DNA from: an uncultured Deinococcales bacterium | GTDB lineage: Bacteria > Deinococcota > Deinococci > Deinococcales > Trueperaceae | Assembly (NCBI GenBank): GCA_937934635.1 | Contig: CALGZD010000343.1 | Coordinates: 1 to 11,174, forward strand | Direction of reading: 5' to 3' | Length of the DNA: 11,174 nt | Shown here: positions 1 through 7,430 of the stretch, piece after piece | Layout: the number at the start of each line of letters is the position of its first letter | Numbering within the stretch: the first letter of the stretch is position 1 | The notes under the pieces: generated by a model | What the model was told of the DNA's origin: nothing | Database searches by the model: none | Seen by the model: the letters and a program-made list of their open reading frames with translations, nothing else | Program-made: the position numbers and the translations under genes

Positions 1-1301
1 AGAATCTCAGTTGGAGCCATCAAGACAGCTTGACGTTTGTTTTTGACAGCCACAAAAATTGCTGCTGCTGCCACAGCAGTTTTACCAGAACCCACATCAC
101 CTTGGAGCAATCTGGCCATCTGACCTGGTGATTTCATGTCAGTGAGGATTTCATCTAGGGTACGTTTTTGCGCTTTTGTCATTTCAAAGGGCAGTTCTTT
201 TGTAAACGTTGCCAGCTCTTTTTTGGTGATTTTATGTTGTTTTCCAAGTGCATCGTAGTCACGATTGAGCAAAATTCTTAGTTCTAAAAATAGAAACTCG
301 TCAAACTTTAAACGTTTAATAGCTCTTTGTAACTCTTCTTCGTTTTCAGGAAAGTGAACGCCATAAATAGCCTGTTTTAAAGATATGAGCCCATAATCAC
401 CTAGCCATTTTTTAGGTAAATGGTCAGGAATAGTTTCTAGTGACGTCAGTAAGGTGTGGATTGCTTTACGAATATAGGCTTGTGAAAGTCCTTGTGTACT
501 GGCATATATGCTTACGATTCTTCCGCTAGATAGGCTGGTCTGTCCGTCATCGTCAATTTCAAAATGTGTGACGTTTAGGTCAAGCTGTTTGCCACGTCTT
601 TTCACTTTTCCTGTAGCAATAAGCTTTTGCCCAGGAAAGATTTGTTTTTCGAGCCAAGGTTGGTTAAACCAGATTGCAGTGAGCTTTGCGCCGTATTTGT
701 CTTCGAGACTGACTCTTAATATTGACAATCCTTTACGGCTTTTCATGCCTTTTCGGCTGACGACTGTACCACCGACGGTTACGGTTTCTTCATCTGTTAG
801 AGCGGCAAAGTAGGGGAGTACCCGTCTATCTTCGTAGCGTTTTGGGTAGTAGTGCAGGAGTGTTCGATAGCTATCTATGCCGATTGCAGAGAGTTTTTTG
901 GGTGCTTGTGCGCCTATAGGGACTAGGCTCGAGCCCAATAATTCATCTAACTGAGTTGCTTTTAAACTTACTTTCTCTTTTTGAGTAGCTTCTTTTTTTT
1001 GAGTTTCAATTATTTGGGGGCCAGTCTGGATCTGTTTTGCAGAAGATACCTTCTCTTTTTGGGCATCTTTTTCTTCAGCATTTTTTAATAAAGCTAATGC
1101 TTGTTCAAGCTTGACTTCACGTGCCGTAGCATCTAATTCACTGTAACCCTCTAGCACAGCTCGAATGTCTGCAAAGGGTTTACCGAGTGTAGTGACTAAT
1201 TTCTCTAAGCCTCCCACTACGGCACTATCTTGGAAGCCAGTGGAGCGCTCGAGCTCTAAAGGTCTTTTTAAACGCTGTCGCAATTCAGCTATAGAAGGCA
1301 C
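1..1301 (-). CDS. recG: RecG ATP-dependent DNA helicase, N-terminal part (gene runs off the left edge)
   Basis: RecG remodels stalled replication forks and branch-migrates Holliday junctions, acting on DNA in the cytoplasm. The 433 visible residues read in one intact frame. Residues about 125-260 form the wedge/OB-fold domain (RYEDRR near 155-160; KVKRRGKQLDL near 232-242). The helicase core then begins with a Q-motif-like FEMTKAQKR (372-380), Walker A GDVGSGKT (401-408) and motif Ia MAPTEI (428-433); the rest lies outside the window. Residues 1-120 form an extension absent from E. coli RecG, with a Lys/Glu/Gln-rich linker at 75-115; Deinococcus RecG proteins have a comparable extension. The start is GTG at 1301, because a TAA lies in frame two codons upstream. 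No Shine-Dalgarno is visible; a TATACT box ends 5 nt before GTG, suggesting a leaderless mRNA. Family call is very secure; the start is likely. Confidence 0.95.
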   Translation of the reverse strand, partial: MPSIAELRQRLKRPLELERSTGFQDSAVVGGLEKLVTTLGKPFADIRAVLEGYSELDATAREVKLEQALALLKNAEEKDAQKEKVSSAKQIQTGPQIIETQKKEATQKEKVSLKATQLDELLGSSLVPIGAQAPKKLSAIGIDSYRTLLHYYPKRYEDRRVLPYFAALTDEETVTVGGTVVSRKGMKSRKGLSILRVSLEDKYGAKLTAIWFNQPWLEKQIFPGQKLIATGKVKRRGKQLDLNVTHFEIDDDGQTSLSSGRIVSIYASTQGLSQAYIRKAIHTLLTSLETIPDHLPKKWLGDYGLISLKQAIYGVHFPENEEELQRAIKRLKFDEFLFLELRILLNRDYDALGKQHKITKKELATFTKELPFEMTKAQKRTLDEILTDMKSPGQMARLLQGDVGSGKTAVAAAAIFVAVKNKRQAVLMAPTEI

Positions 1302-1306
1302 AAGTT

Positions 1307-1312
1307 AGTATA
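1307..1312 (-). promoter_or_regulatory. -10 box of a probable leaderless recG promoter
   Basis: On the minus strand TATACT is followed by only 5 nt (AACTT) before the GTG start, so transcription would begin at or next to the start codon. No ribosome-binding sequence precedes the gene. Leaderless transcripts with a TANNNT box just upstream of the start are common in Deinococcus. No good -35 hexamer is seen 17-18 bp upstream, so the call rests on the -10 box and its position. Confidence 0.45.
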
Positions 1313-1540
1313 AATCAGATAGTTGTGTAATTGTAGCTATTAACGCTTGTTTTTTTATCTAGTTTTTATCTAAGACAAATACAGTATCGAAAACGCATAA
1401 CGTCATGAGAGAAACAAATGGCTTTCATGAGGAAAATGGCATTGACAAAGGTCATTCTATTTTATTATTGTGTTTTATCCTTACATTTGTGTATTTAGAG
1501 CACCATTAGAACACTTAGAATACCTAGTTAAAACACCGTA

Positions 1541-1570
1541 GTAGTTAGTACACCAGTAGTTAGTACATCA
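1541..1570. repeat. 15-bp tandem repeat, two copies
   Basis: GTAGTTAGTACACCA (1541-1555) is followed directly by GTAGTTAGTACATCA (1556-1570), with one difference. Looser related text (CACCATTAG, ACACTTAG, CACCGTA) lies just upstream from 1501, so a longer decayed array is possible. Function unknown. Confidence 0.7.
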
Positions 1571-1775
1571 AGAAACGATTTTGTAGTTTAACGTTAAGTT
1601 CATAAAAGTGTTTTTAGTTAATTTTTCTACTTTAGCGTTTAGTGCAATATCGTTAAATTAAACTGAATGGAGAACTCTTTTACTTTTTGAGATCTGACAG
1701 CTTGAAATTTAATAACGATTTGAAGTGGTGGTTTTGAGAAGTATAGGTTGTGAATAGTGATTAGATGACTTGAGC

Positions 1776-1801
1776 GTACAGTTATTTCGTGGAAACGCTG
1801 T
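1776..1801 (+). repeat. 26-bp dispersed repeat, copy 1
   Basis: This 26-mer begins GTACAGTTATTTCGTG and ends AAACGCTGT. It matches the reverse complement of 9628-9653 at 25 of 26 positions; the single difference is G/A at position 17. The first 11 bases also form the right part of the palindrome at 7431-7448. It lies about 680 bp upstream of the collagen-like gene. Confidence 0.75.
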
Positions 1802-1803
1802 AA

Positions 1804-1837
1804 GTTATCTAATAGGGTGAATTATCTAAATAGATAA
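1804..1837. repeat. TTATCTA inverted repeat with an extra half-site
   Basis: TTATCTA (1822-1828) and TAGATAA (1831-1837) form a perfect 7-bp inverted repeat with a 2-bp centre. A further GTTATCTAA occurs in direct orientation at 1804-1812. Three half-sites in 34 bp could be an operator for a dimeric regulator, but no regulator gene is nearby and the sequence is AT-rich, so this is only a candidate. Confidence 0.4.
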
Positions 1838-1964
1838 CAATCTAAGTAATGGTCCCAGTAAGTAGTGGTTCTAGATTTCATAAGTAATGAAGTCGAAATT
1901 TAGTGTAAGAGTATCAGGTTTTTTGAAGCTGTGACACTCAAAAAAGTTAAAAAGATACTGTGAA

Positions 1965-1984
1965 GATGTTGTCTGATGTTGTCT
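1965..1984. repeat. 10-bp perfect tandem repeat, two copies
   Basis: GATGTTGTCT occurs twice head to tail. The palindrome TTGTAC-G-GTACAA follows at 1987-1999. Function unknown. Confidence 0.6.
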
Positions 1985-2456
1985 AATTGTACGGTACAAA
2001 TATACAGTTAGTGAAGTGCTTAAATAGATTTGTTTTGCAATATATTTGATTCTAAAGATTTTTTAATATATGTGTTAGTTTTTTGGGTGATACATCTAGT
2101 TAAACTAATGATGCTAAGAAATTAAAGTTATGTTTTTAGTTGTATTGTGAAATATTCTAAACTGGGAAGTTTAATGTCGAAATTCAAACCATCAAAATTA
2201 AAACTATTACACGTAAAACCTATAAGCCTAAAACCATTAGTTTTTTTAGGTAGTTTGAGCGTTTTGTGGTCATATTGATTGATGGTTAATGTTTGTGACA
2301 TCAAAGCTAAGTCAATCTAATTGGCGTGCTATGAACTCAGTTTGCACAAATAATTTTTAATTTGCGTACAAGTTTTTTAAGCTTGTTTGTAATCGGTGAT
2401 GGTTCCTCACTGTTGCAAAGTTCGACCAAAATTTTAGATTCTAGGGAAAGTAGTTT

Positions 2457-2466
2457 GAGGAAGGGG
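2457..2466 (+). promoter_or_regulatory. Ribosome-binding site of the collagen-like gene
   Basis: GAGGAAGGGG lies 10 nt before the ATG at 2477 and is strongly complementary to the 3' end of 16S rRNA. It fixes this start, which in turn begins a clear signal peptide. Confidence 0.75.
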
Positions 2467-2476
2467 TATAAAAAAC

Positions 2477-4573
2477 ATGAGAACCTTTAGGAGACGGGCT
2501 TCTTCTGCCAATTGGTTGCGAAGAATCTCTACACCTTTAATTCTTAGTGTGATGTTGCTCGCATTGTGCGTGCCTGCATTTGCTCAGGTTCAAGGTGGTT
2601 TCTTGGGTACCTCTGAAGTACTTGCAGTGATCGAAGTGCCTGATCCGACACCTCGTGTCCACACTGTAAGATTGGCTTCCAGTTCAAATGAAACTAGGGA
2701 AGCTACTTTTGTTGTACAAAATGTAACAAATCAACGTTACGAGTATGATGTCACTGAAACATTGTCCCAAGGTGGTTTCGAGTGGCTACGCGTTCTTTCT
2801 TATTCCGGTGTAGTTGAAGCAAGAAATGATATTAGAAACTCAGGTCGCGATGTTGTAGAATTCTTAACATTCTGCCCAACCGACCCAATTGCAATTTTTG
2901 GCACAACATCTGTTGTTGGAGAAATGATAGTTAGAGTAAATGGTGGCGGTGCATCTGAACAGCGTGTTCAGGTGGAACTAAGCTGTGCACCACGTACTAG
3001 CTTCTCAATTCCAATGATTCCTGGTCCAATGGGACCAGCAGGCCCAGCGGGTCCAGCAGGTGCAAATGGTGCTCCAGGTCCAGCAGGCCCGGCAGGTCCC
3101 CCCGGTGCAACTGGTCCAGCAGGCGTTAGTTGTTTTGACTTAAATAGAAACGGCGTTGGCGATGCGAACGAAGATCGCAATGGCGACGGCCGTGTAGATG
3201 CTCTTGACTGTGCAGGTGCTCCAGGCGCTCCAGGCCGTAACGGTGCAGCAGGACCAGTAGGTCCAATGGGACCAGCAGGTCCAGTAGGCGCTCCAGGTGT
3301 TAACGGTGGTCCAGGTCCAATGGGTCCAGCAGGTGCAAATGGTGGTCCAGGTCCAGTAGGTCCAATGGGACCAGCAGGTCCAGTAGGCGCTCCAGGTGCT
3401 AACGGTGGTCCAGGTCCAGTAGGTCCAATGGGTCCAGCAGGTGCAAATGGTGGTCCAGGTCCAATGGGACCAGCAGGTCCAGTAGGCGCTCCAGGTGCAA
3501 ATGGTGGTCCAGGTCCGATGGGTCCAATGGGTCCAGCAGGTCCAGTAGGCGCTCCGGGTGCTAACGGTGGTCCAGGTCCAGTAGGTCCTGTAGGTCCAGT
3601 TGGTGCTCCAGGTGCTATGGGTCCAGCAGGTCCAGTAGGTGCTACAGGCGCTCCAGGTGCTAACGGTGGTCCAGGTCCAATGGGTCCAATGGGTCCAGTC
3701 GGTCCTGTAGGTCCAGTAGGTGCTCCAGGTGCTAACGGTGGTCCAGGTCCAGCAGGTCCAGTAGGTGCTCCAGGTCGTAACGGTGCTGCAGGTCCACAAG
3801 GTCCAGCAGGCATAAGCTGTTTTGACTTAAATAGAAACGGCGTTGGCGATGCGAACGAAGATCGCAATGGCGACGGTCGTGTAGATTCACTAGACTGTAA
3901 CGGTGCTCCAGGTGCTCCAGGTCGTAACGGTGCTGCAGGTCCACAAGGTCCAGCAGGTCCGGTAGGTCCAGTAGGTGCTCCAGGTCGTAACGGTGCAAAT
4001 GGTGGTCCAGGTCCAATGGGTCCAGCAGGTCCAGTAGGTCCAGTAGGCGCTCCAGGTGCTAACGGTGGTCCAGGTCCAATGGGTCCAATGGGTCCAGCAG
4101 GTCCAGTTGGCGCTCCAGGTGCTAATGGTCTAAATGGTGCTGATGGCGCTCCAGGTGCTAACGGTGGTCCAGGTCCGATGGGTCCAATGGGTCCAGCAGG
4201 TCCAGTAGGCGCTCCAGGTGCAAATGGTGGTCCAGGTCCGATGGGTCCAATGGGTCCAGTAGGTGCTCCAGGTCCAGTAGGTCCAGTAGGACCAGCAGGT
4301 GCAAATGGTGGTCCAGGTCCAATGGGTCCAGCAGGTGCTAATGGTACTAATGGTGCTCCAGGTCCAGTAGGTCCAATGGGTCCAGCAGGTCCACAAGGTC
4401 CAACAGGTCTCATCGAAGAACCGTATGCAAGCTTCGTACGTTCTTTCTATGATTTCTGTGCTCTGTATTCTTCCCCGAATCAATCTGCTTATACAGCATC
4501 TCTAGAGCGTGAACTTGAGTCGCTACGTGCTCAACTAGCTCAGTATCAATCTTGTACAGTTACTTGTAACTAA
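2477..4573 (+). CDS. Secreted collagen-like (Gly-X-Y) protein with two calcium-loop-like inserts
   Basis: This 698-residue protein is probably exported and fibre-forming. Residues 1-36 look like a Sec signal peptide (RRR, hydrophobic 20-34, cleavage after AFA). Residues 37-180 form a beta-rich, probably Ig-like globular domain with C133 and C170. Gly-X-Y triplets run 183-216, 247-445 and 476-644 (12, 67 and 57 glycines). They hold only five charged residues (R254, R434, R483, R504, D556). Two inserts (217-246, 446-475) read C-F-D-L-N-R-N-G...N-G-D-G-R-V-D...C, resembling dockerin or thrombospondin-type calcium loops, with flanking cysteines. The C-terminus (645-698) carries a short heptad stretch (L676, L680, L683, L687, Y690) that may drive trimerisation, plus C661, C693 and C697. 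Glycine and proline codons are strongly biased to GGT and CCA. Its own ribosome site and terminator make it a single-gene unit. Surface or extracellular function is inferred; no anchor motif is seen. Confidence 0.93.
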   Translation: MRTFRRRASSANWLRRISTPLILSVMLLALCVPAFAQVQGGFLGTSEVLAVIEVPDPTPRVHTVRLASSSNETREATFVVQNVTNQRYEYDVTETLSQGGFEWLRVLSYSGVVEARNDIRNSGRDVVEFLTFCPTDPIAIFGTTSVVGEMIVRVNGGGASEQRVQVELSCAPRTSFSIPMIPGPMGPAGPAGPAGANGAPGPAGPAGPPGATGPAGVSCFDLNRNGVGDANEDRNGDGRVDALDCAGAPGAPGRNGAAGPVGPMGPAGPVGAPGVNGGPGPMGPAGANGGPGPVGPMGPAGPVGAPGANGGPGPVGPMGPAGANGGPGPMGPAGPVGAPGANGGPGPMGPMGPAGPVGAPGANGGPGPVGPVGPVGAPGAMGPAGPVGATGAPGANGGPGPMGPMGPVGPVGPVGAPGANGGPGPAGPVGAPGRNGAAGPQGPAGISCFDLNRNGVGDANEDRNGDGRVDSLDCNGAPGAPGRNGAAGPQGPAGPVGPVGAPGRNGANGGPGPMGPAGPVGPVGAPGANGGPGPMGPMGPAGPVGAPGANGLNGADGAPGANGGPGPMGPMGPAGPVGAPGANGGPGPMGPMGPVGAPGPVGPVGPAGANGGPGPMGPAGANGTNGAPGPVGPMGPAGPQGPTGLIEEPYASFVRSFYDFCALYSSPNQSAYTASLERELESLRAQLAQYQSCTVTCN
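3125..3214 (+). other. Calcium-loop-like insert 1 within the collagen tract
   Basis: Codes residues 217-246. The Asp/Asn/Gly pattern [18 protein letters not shown] is typical of calcium-binding loops (dockerin or thrombospondin type 3 style), and C219 and C245 bracket it. Comparable Cys-Asp-Leu-Asn-Gly-Asn linkers occur between triplet blocks in other bacterial collagen-like proteins, as I recall. From the last Gly before to the first Gly after is 31 residues, so the glycine register shifts by one. Confidence 0.7.
3812..3901 (+). other. Calcium-loop-like insert 2, near-identical duplicate of insert 1
   Basis: Codes residues 446-475. DNA 3818-3886 matches 3131-3199 at 68 of 69 bases (one synonymous C/T change), including identical rare-versus-common Arg codon choices, so the copy is recent or kept uniform by gene conversion. 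Cysteines C448 and C474 bracket the loop. Confidence 0.75.
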
Positions 4574-4599
4574 GTACTAGCTTGATATAAAGATGTTTT

Positions 4600-4631
4600 G
4601 AGGTGGTGTCGAAAGACACCACCTCTTTTTT
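4600..4631 (+). terminator. Rho-independent terminator of the collagen-like gene
   Basis: GAGGTGGTGTC pairs perfectly with GACACCACCTC (11 bp) across a GAAA tetraloop, followed by six T. It starts 26 nt after the stop codon. The last T run opens a 12-bp direct repeat (TTTTTTATGCTC at 4626-4637 and 4638-4649, then another T6 at 4650), giving three T tracts in a row. Confidence 0.95.
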
Positions 4632-5018
4632 ATGCTCTTTTTTATGCTCTTTTTTGTGTTTAGATTTTTGGTTTGAGTTAAAGGGCAAACAGTGTGGCTA
4701 GAAACATGTTTATGTGCTTCCTAAACGAAGAAAGTCGATAACAAACGCATAATTTGAGACAATTGAACTCAGTATTCGCAATAGTTTTGTTGTCCTAGAC
4801 AATAAAGCTGATACTCTTTGCAATTGCAAAAAAGATTCCATCAGTTAGAAAAGTACTAAGCAATCTGTTAAAGGCATAGCACCATAAGATTGAGCTTTAC
4901 TTATCTGTTTATGCTGCGGAGTTTATTATTACAAATGCCATCTTTAGCAACACAAAATATGCTTTAACTCCGATTATGACATTTATGATTCACTTCGGTA
5001 TTACTTGCCTCCACTCGC

Positions 5019-5063
5019 CGATTTATTGACGAGGGTCAATAAATCGTGGAAGAGCTTTTTGTA
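5019..5063. repeat. Hairpin repeat element, copy A
   Basis: CGATTTATTGAC (5019-5030) and GTCAATAAATCG (5035-5046) form a perfect 12-bp stem with a GAGG loop, followed by TGGAAGAGCTTTTTGTA. The 27 bases 5037-5063 match 9212-9238 at 25 positions. One stem pair changes from A-T here to G-C in the other copy, preserving pairing. Located just past the 3' end of the dehydrogenase gene; no T tract follows the stem on the minus strand, so it is not a classic terminator. Confidence 0.75.
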
Positions 5064-5086
5064 GCATCTATTTTGCAGATGTACTT

Positions 5087-5881
5087 TTAGTTAATTGTGG
5101 GATTTTTGTTTTTTGCGATACGGATTAGTAATCTATCAAGAAGCGGTGCAAAGAAGCGTCCTATAAAACTTAAGATTTTGTTGCTAAGTTGAATTGTTGT
5201 ATCTAAGTCTGAAGACTGAATGCTTTTGTGAATTGCCTTAGCTACTTGTGCTGCACTGCTAAAGGAACTAGGATTAACCTGTTCAGAGCTTATCCCAGCT
5301 TTTGCAAAGATATCTGTTTGCGTTGCACCTGGTCGAATGATTTGTACACGGACATCTTTTTCAGCACGTAAACTTCGAGCAAAACCTTCGAGTGCTGCTT
5401 TGCTAGCGATATATTCAACATAGTCAGCAGTAGCTAAATGTGCAGCTACAGAGCTTATAAATACTAGTTTGCCTTTTGATGTTTGTACGAAAGGTAGAAG
5501 GTAATGACTAAGCGCTATTGGCGCTTTTAAATTTGTATTTAGCAGTGTTGTTAATGCTTCACTGGCGTGTAGGTGACTTGGTCCATAGAGTGCGATGCCA
5601 GCATTGTGTATGACTAAATCTAAAGACTCTATTTTTTGTGTTTGAAAAAAAGCTTCTAAAATAGTAAGTTGTTCAGATTTCTGTGAAACTTCTTTTTGTG
5701 ATACTGCAAAGCTTTGACTCAAGTCTAGTTGAACATAGTTATTTTGTGTAAAGAGTGGATCTGATAAATCTTGTAGAGACTTTCGACCAATCAATACAAG
5801 CCTATGCTCACCAGCTTCTTGATAACACTTAGCGAGCTCAAAGCCAATTCCACTTGTTGCACCTGTAATGAGAATATTCAT
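5087..5881 (-). CDS. Short-chain dehydrogenase/reductase (SDR family)
   Basis: A 264-residue cytoplasmic NAD(P)-dependent oxidoreductase of the classical SDR type. The Rossmann fold opens at the N-terminus with the cofactor motif TGATSGIG (6-13). D53 (QLDLS) follows the third strand, and the NAG motif is at 93-95. The active-site set is N117, S144, Y157 and K161 (Y-I-A-S-K, 13 residues after S144), followed by RPG at 183-185 that shapes the cofactor and substrate side. The C-terminal 30 residues are hydrophobic and basic (FIGRFFAPLLDRLLIRIAKNKN) and may touch the membrane. Length is normal for the family. Substrate cannot be read from sequence. It lies 51 bp downstream of dnaJ on the same strand, so co-transcription is likely; no ribosome site is visible before the ATG, so translation may instead start on a short-leader message. 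Confidence 0.9.
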   Translation of the reverse strand: MNILITGATSGIGFELAKCYQEAGEHRLVLIGRKSLQDLSDPLFTQNNYVQLDLSQSFAVSQKEVSQKSEQLTILEAFFQTQKIESLDLVIHNAGIALYGPSHLHASEALTTLLNTNLKAPIALSHYLLPFVQTSKGKLVFISSVAAHLATADYVEYIASKAALEGFARSLRAEKDVRVQIIRPGATQTDIFAKAGISSEQVNPSSFSSAAQVAKAIHKSIQSSDLDTTIQLSNKILSFIGRFFAPLLDRLLIRIAKNKNPTIN

Positions 5882-5932
5882 TGATTAACAAACTAATACT
5901 GAAAAAATAGTACAGAAAGAGCGCAGAGGGAT

Positions 5933-7057
5933 TTAATTGAACAACCCTTTGATTCTATCCAAGAGATTTTCTTTTTCTTCGATTTCTTCATTGGCAAATT
6001 GTGCATAGTTTTCCATAGCTTCTTTAGCTTCTGGGCTAAGTTTACTAGGTACGACTACATTGACAGTTACAACTAAATCGCCTGTGCCAGGACGTTGTAA
6101 ACGTGGCATACCTTTGCCCCGTATACGAAATTCTTCTCCTGGTTGTGTTCCTGCGGGTATATTGAGCGCTTCGTTGTCTTCTTCTGAATCTATGGTTGGG
6201 ATTTCAAATGCAGAGCCAAGTGTGGCTTGTGCAACACCTATATCTAAACGGTAGTGAAGGTCATCACCATCACGAGTGAAGTAATCGTGCTCTTCTATGT
6301 CTATGTAAACGTAGAGGTCACCACTACGTCCACCGTCTACGCCTGCATTGCCTTCTTGAGGAATGCGTAAGCGATAACCGCCATCTATACCTTTTGGTAG
6401 GCTTACATCAACGGTGTTGGTGCTTTGTTGCCTTCCTGAAGCGCTACATTTGCCACAAGGCGTAATAACGACTTCACCAGCACCACGGCACTGTTGGCAA
6501 ATCTGGTTACTGACCATTGTGCCAAAGATGCTTTGTGTTTGGCGCCTGACTTGACCTGCACCCTGACAGCTTGGACAAGTCTTTTTGCCTTCGCTGCCTG
6601 GCTCGGCCCTTTTACCGTCGCACCTGTCGCAGGCTTGCATTCTTTCTACTTGTAGGGGGACTGTTTCGCCAGCTCGAGCCTGCTCGTAGCTAATGACTAA
6701 ATTTGCTTCAAGGTCTTCACCATCAAAGCCACGGCTACGAACAGTTTGCCCTGCTCCAGCCATGCCACCACTCATGCCACCACTCATACCACCGCCAAAA
6801 AAGCTATTAAAGATATCAAAGATATCACCACTAAATTGCGCTTGTGGATCGGCGCTGCCGTAAGTGTCATAGCGCTGACGTTTTTCTGCATTAGAGAGAA
6901 TAGCGTAAGCTTCATTGATTTGTTTAAATTTTTCTTCTGCTTCTGCGTCGCCGGGGTTTCGGTCAGGGTGATATTGCATAGCCAGTTTGCGATAGGCAGA
7001 TTTGACCTCTTTGGCGCTTGCTGTTTTATCCAAGCCTAGTAGCTCGTAATAGTCCAT
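5933..7057 (-). CDS. dnaJ: Chaperone protein DnaJ (Hsp40)
   Basis: Co-chaperone that delivers unfolded proteins to DnaK and stimulates its ATPase. Numbered from the start at 7057 (374 residues): J-domain 1-66 with HPD at 30-32; a short Gly/Met/Phe region about 75-110 (FFGGG, MSGGMSGGM); zinc region with cysteine pairs C143/C146, C161/C164, C187/C190 and C201/C204; then two C-terminal substrate domains to about 340. The first zinc motif reads CDRCDGKRAEPG and the fourth CGKCSASG, so the CxxCxGxG pattern is relaxed at both ends while all eight zinc ligands are kept. This pattern and the ending LDRIKGLF resemble Deinococcus DnaJ. I chose the ATG at 7057 because MDYYELLG is the conserved N-terminus; a longer in-frame start at 7111 would add 18 unusual residues. 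No dnaK or grpE adjoins it. Confidence 0.95.
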   Translation of the reverse strand: MDYYELLGLDKTASAKEVKSAYRKLAMQYHPDRNPGDAEAEEKFKQINEAYAILSNAEKRQRYDTYGSADPQAQFSGDIFDIFNSFFGGGMSGGMSGGMAGAGQTVRSRGFDGEDLEANLVISYEQARAGETVPLQVERMQACDRCDGKRAEPGSEGKKTCPSCQGAGQVRRQTQSIFGTMVSNQICQQCRGAGEVVITPCGKCSASGRQQSTNTVDVSLPKGIDGGYRLRIPQEGNAGVDGGRSGDLYVYIDIEEHDYFTRDGDDLHYRLDIGVAQATLGSAFEIPTIDSEEDNEALNIPAGTQPGEEFRIRGKGMPRLQRPGTGDLVVTVNVVVPSKLSPEAKEAMENYAQFANEEIEEKENLLDRIKGLFN

Positions 7058-7152
7058 AGTTAGCTCATGATATAGATAAAACGGTAGAAAATCTATGTAC
7101 ATTAGACTCAACTAAGCTACAAAAACCATACTGATAGAGTCAAAATTAAACA

Positions 7153-7181
7153 AAAATACTGTTAGCATTCAATACTTGCAA
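7153..7181 (-). promoter_or_regulatory. Possible dnaJ promoter
   Basis: On the minus strand TTGCAA (7181-7176) and TATTTT (7158-7153) are separated by 17 bp, each matching four of six consensus bases. The transcript would start near 7146, about 90 nt before the chosen ATG. An alternative is TATCAT ending 9 nt before the ATG at 7057, which would give an almost leaderless message. No CIRCE or other heat-shock operator is visible. Confidence 0.3.
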
Positions 7182-7312
7182 AGTGTAAAAAAAAATCTGT
7201 ACATTTGCATGAATTTGACAAACTGTTTTGTGATAGGTGCAAGTATTAAGATTTTAGCAACAATTTTGTAATTTGTTCTTCAAAAAGTAGCACAGATTCT
7301 CATGAAATACAC

Positions 7313-7337
7313 TTTTTGGCAATAATTTTGCCAAAAA
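7313..7337. repeat. Perfect 10-bp inverted repeat upstream of amtB
   Basis: TTTTTGGCAA (7313-7322) and TTGCCAAAAA (7328-7337) flank the 5-bp centre TAATT. It has the form of an operator for a dimeric regulator; I do not recognise the regulator. On the plus strand no T tract follows, so a terminator reading is unlikely. Confidence 0.55.
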
Positions 7338-7430
7338 TATGAACTATTGTTAAAATTAGTTTGCCTATCTGACCCTGAACTTGACTCAAAAATACGTTTT
7401 TGATATACAATTTGATAACAAATGTTTTAA

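Larger units (their letters stand above)
1302..2476. other. 1.2 kb AT-rich intergenic region without a convincing gene
   Basis: This spacer separates divergent recG and the collagen-like gene. No open frame with a plausible start, ribosome site and protein-like composition was found on either strand, and no tRNA or rRNA pattern. It does contain short structures listed separately: a 15-bp tandem pair (1541-1570), one copy of a 26-bp dispersed repeat (1776-1801), a TTATCTA inverted repeat (1822-1837), a 10-bp tandem pair (1965-1984) and a small palindrome (1987-1999). Its length and repeat content suggest regulatory DNA, an undetected small RNA or a decayed gene; the sequence alone does not decide. 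Confidence 0.6.
3023..4408 (+). repeat. Collagen triplet repeat tract in DNA (9-bp based)
   Basis: This coding stretch is built from near-identical 9-bp units such as GGTCCAGCA, GGTCCAGTA and GGTCCAATG. They are arranged into longer recurring blocks (GGTGCTAACGGTGGTCCA followed by several GGTCC units). Codon choice is highly uniform (GGT, CCA, GCA, GTA), as expected after repeated internal duplication. The tract is prone to length change by slippage or recombination and to mis-assembly from short reads. Confidence 0.9.
4574..5086. other. Convergent intergenic spacer (513 bp)
   Basis: The spacer lies between the 3' ends of the collagen-like gene (+) and the dehydrogenase (-). It holds the terminator at 4600-4631 and the hairpin repeat at 5019-5063. 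From about 4660 to 4985 I see no gene, RNA or notable repeat. Confidence 0.7.

Noticed and set aside
508..813. Plus-strand frame of 101 codons inside recG
   Set aside because: It overlaps conserved RecG wedge-domain coding sequence in the opposite strand and has no recognisable features.
1302..2476. Insertion sequence or prophage remnant in the long spacer
   Set aside because: No transposase-like frame, terminal inverted repeats or target duplications were seen.
3023..4408. CRISPR-like array
   Set aside because: The regular repeats are 9-bp coding units of a collagen tract without unique spacers of constant length.
2968..4413. Long open frame on the minus strand across the collagen tract, rich in Gly and Pro
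   Set aside because: It is the mirror of the GGTCC-type repeat, which also reads Gly/Pro/Ala on the reverse strand. It has no ribosome site and no domain, and the plus-strand gene has a signal peptide, ribosome site and terminator.
3140..4483. Other minus-strand frames rich in Trp/Thr or Leu/Asp within the collagen gene
   Set aside because: Repeat-driven shadow frames with unnatural composition.
6746..7039. Plus-strand frame opposite the DnaJ J-domain
   Set aside because: Its His/Thr repeats mirror the Gly/Met region of DnaJ; the J-domain on the minus strand is unmistakable.
7058..7111. Eighteen-residue N-terminal extension of DnaJ from the ATG at 7111
   Set aside because: DnaJ proteins begin at MDYYELLG; the extra residues are not family-like and no ribosome site supports the upstream start.
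7112..7300. CIRCE (HrcA) operator upstream of dnaJ
   Set aside because: No TTAGCACTC-N9-GAGTGCTAA or close variant was found.
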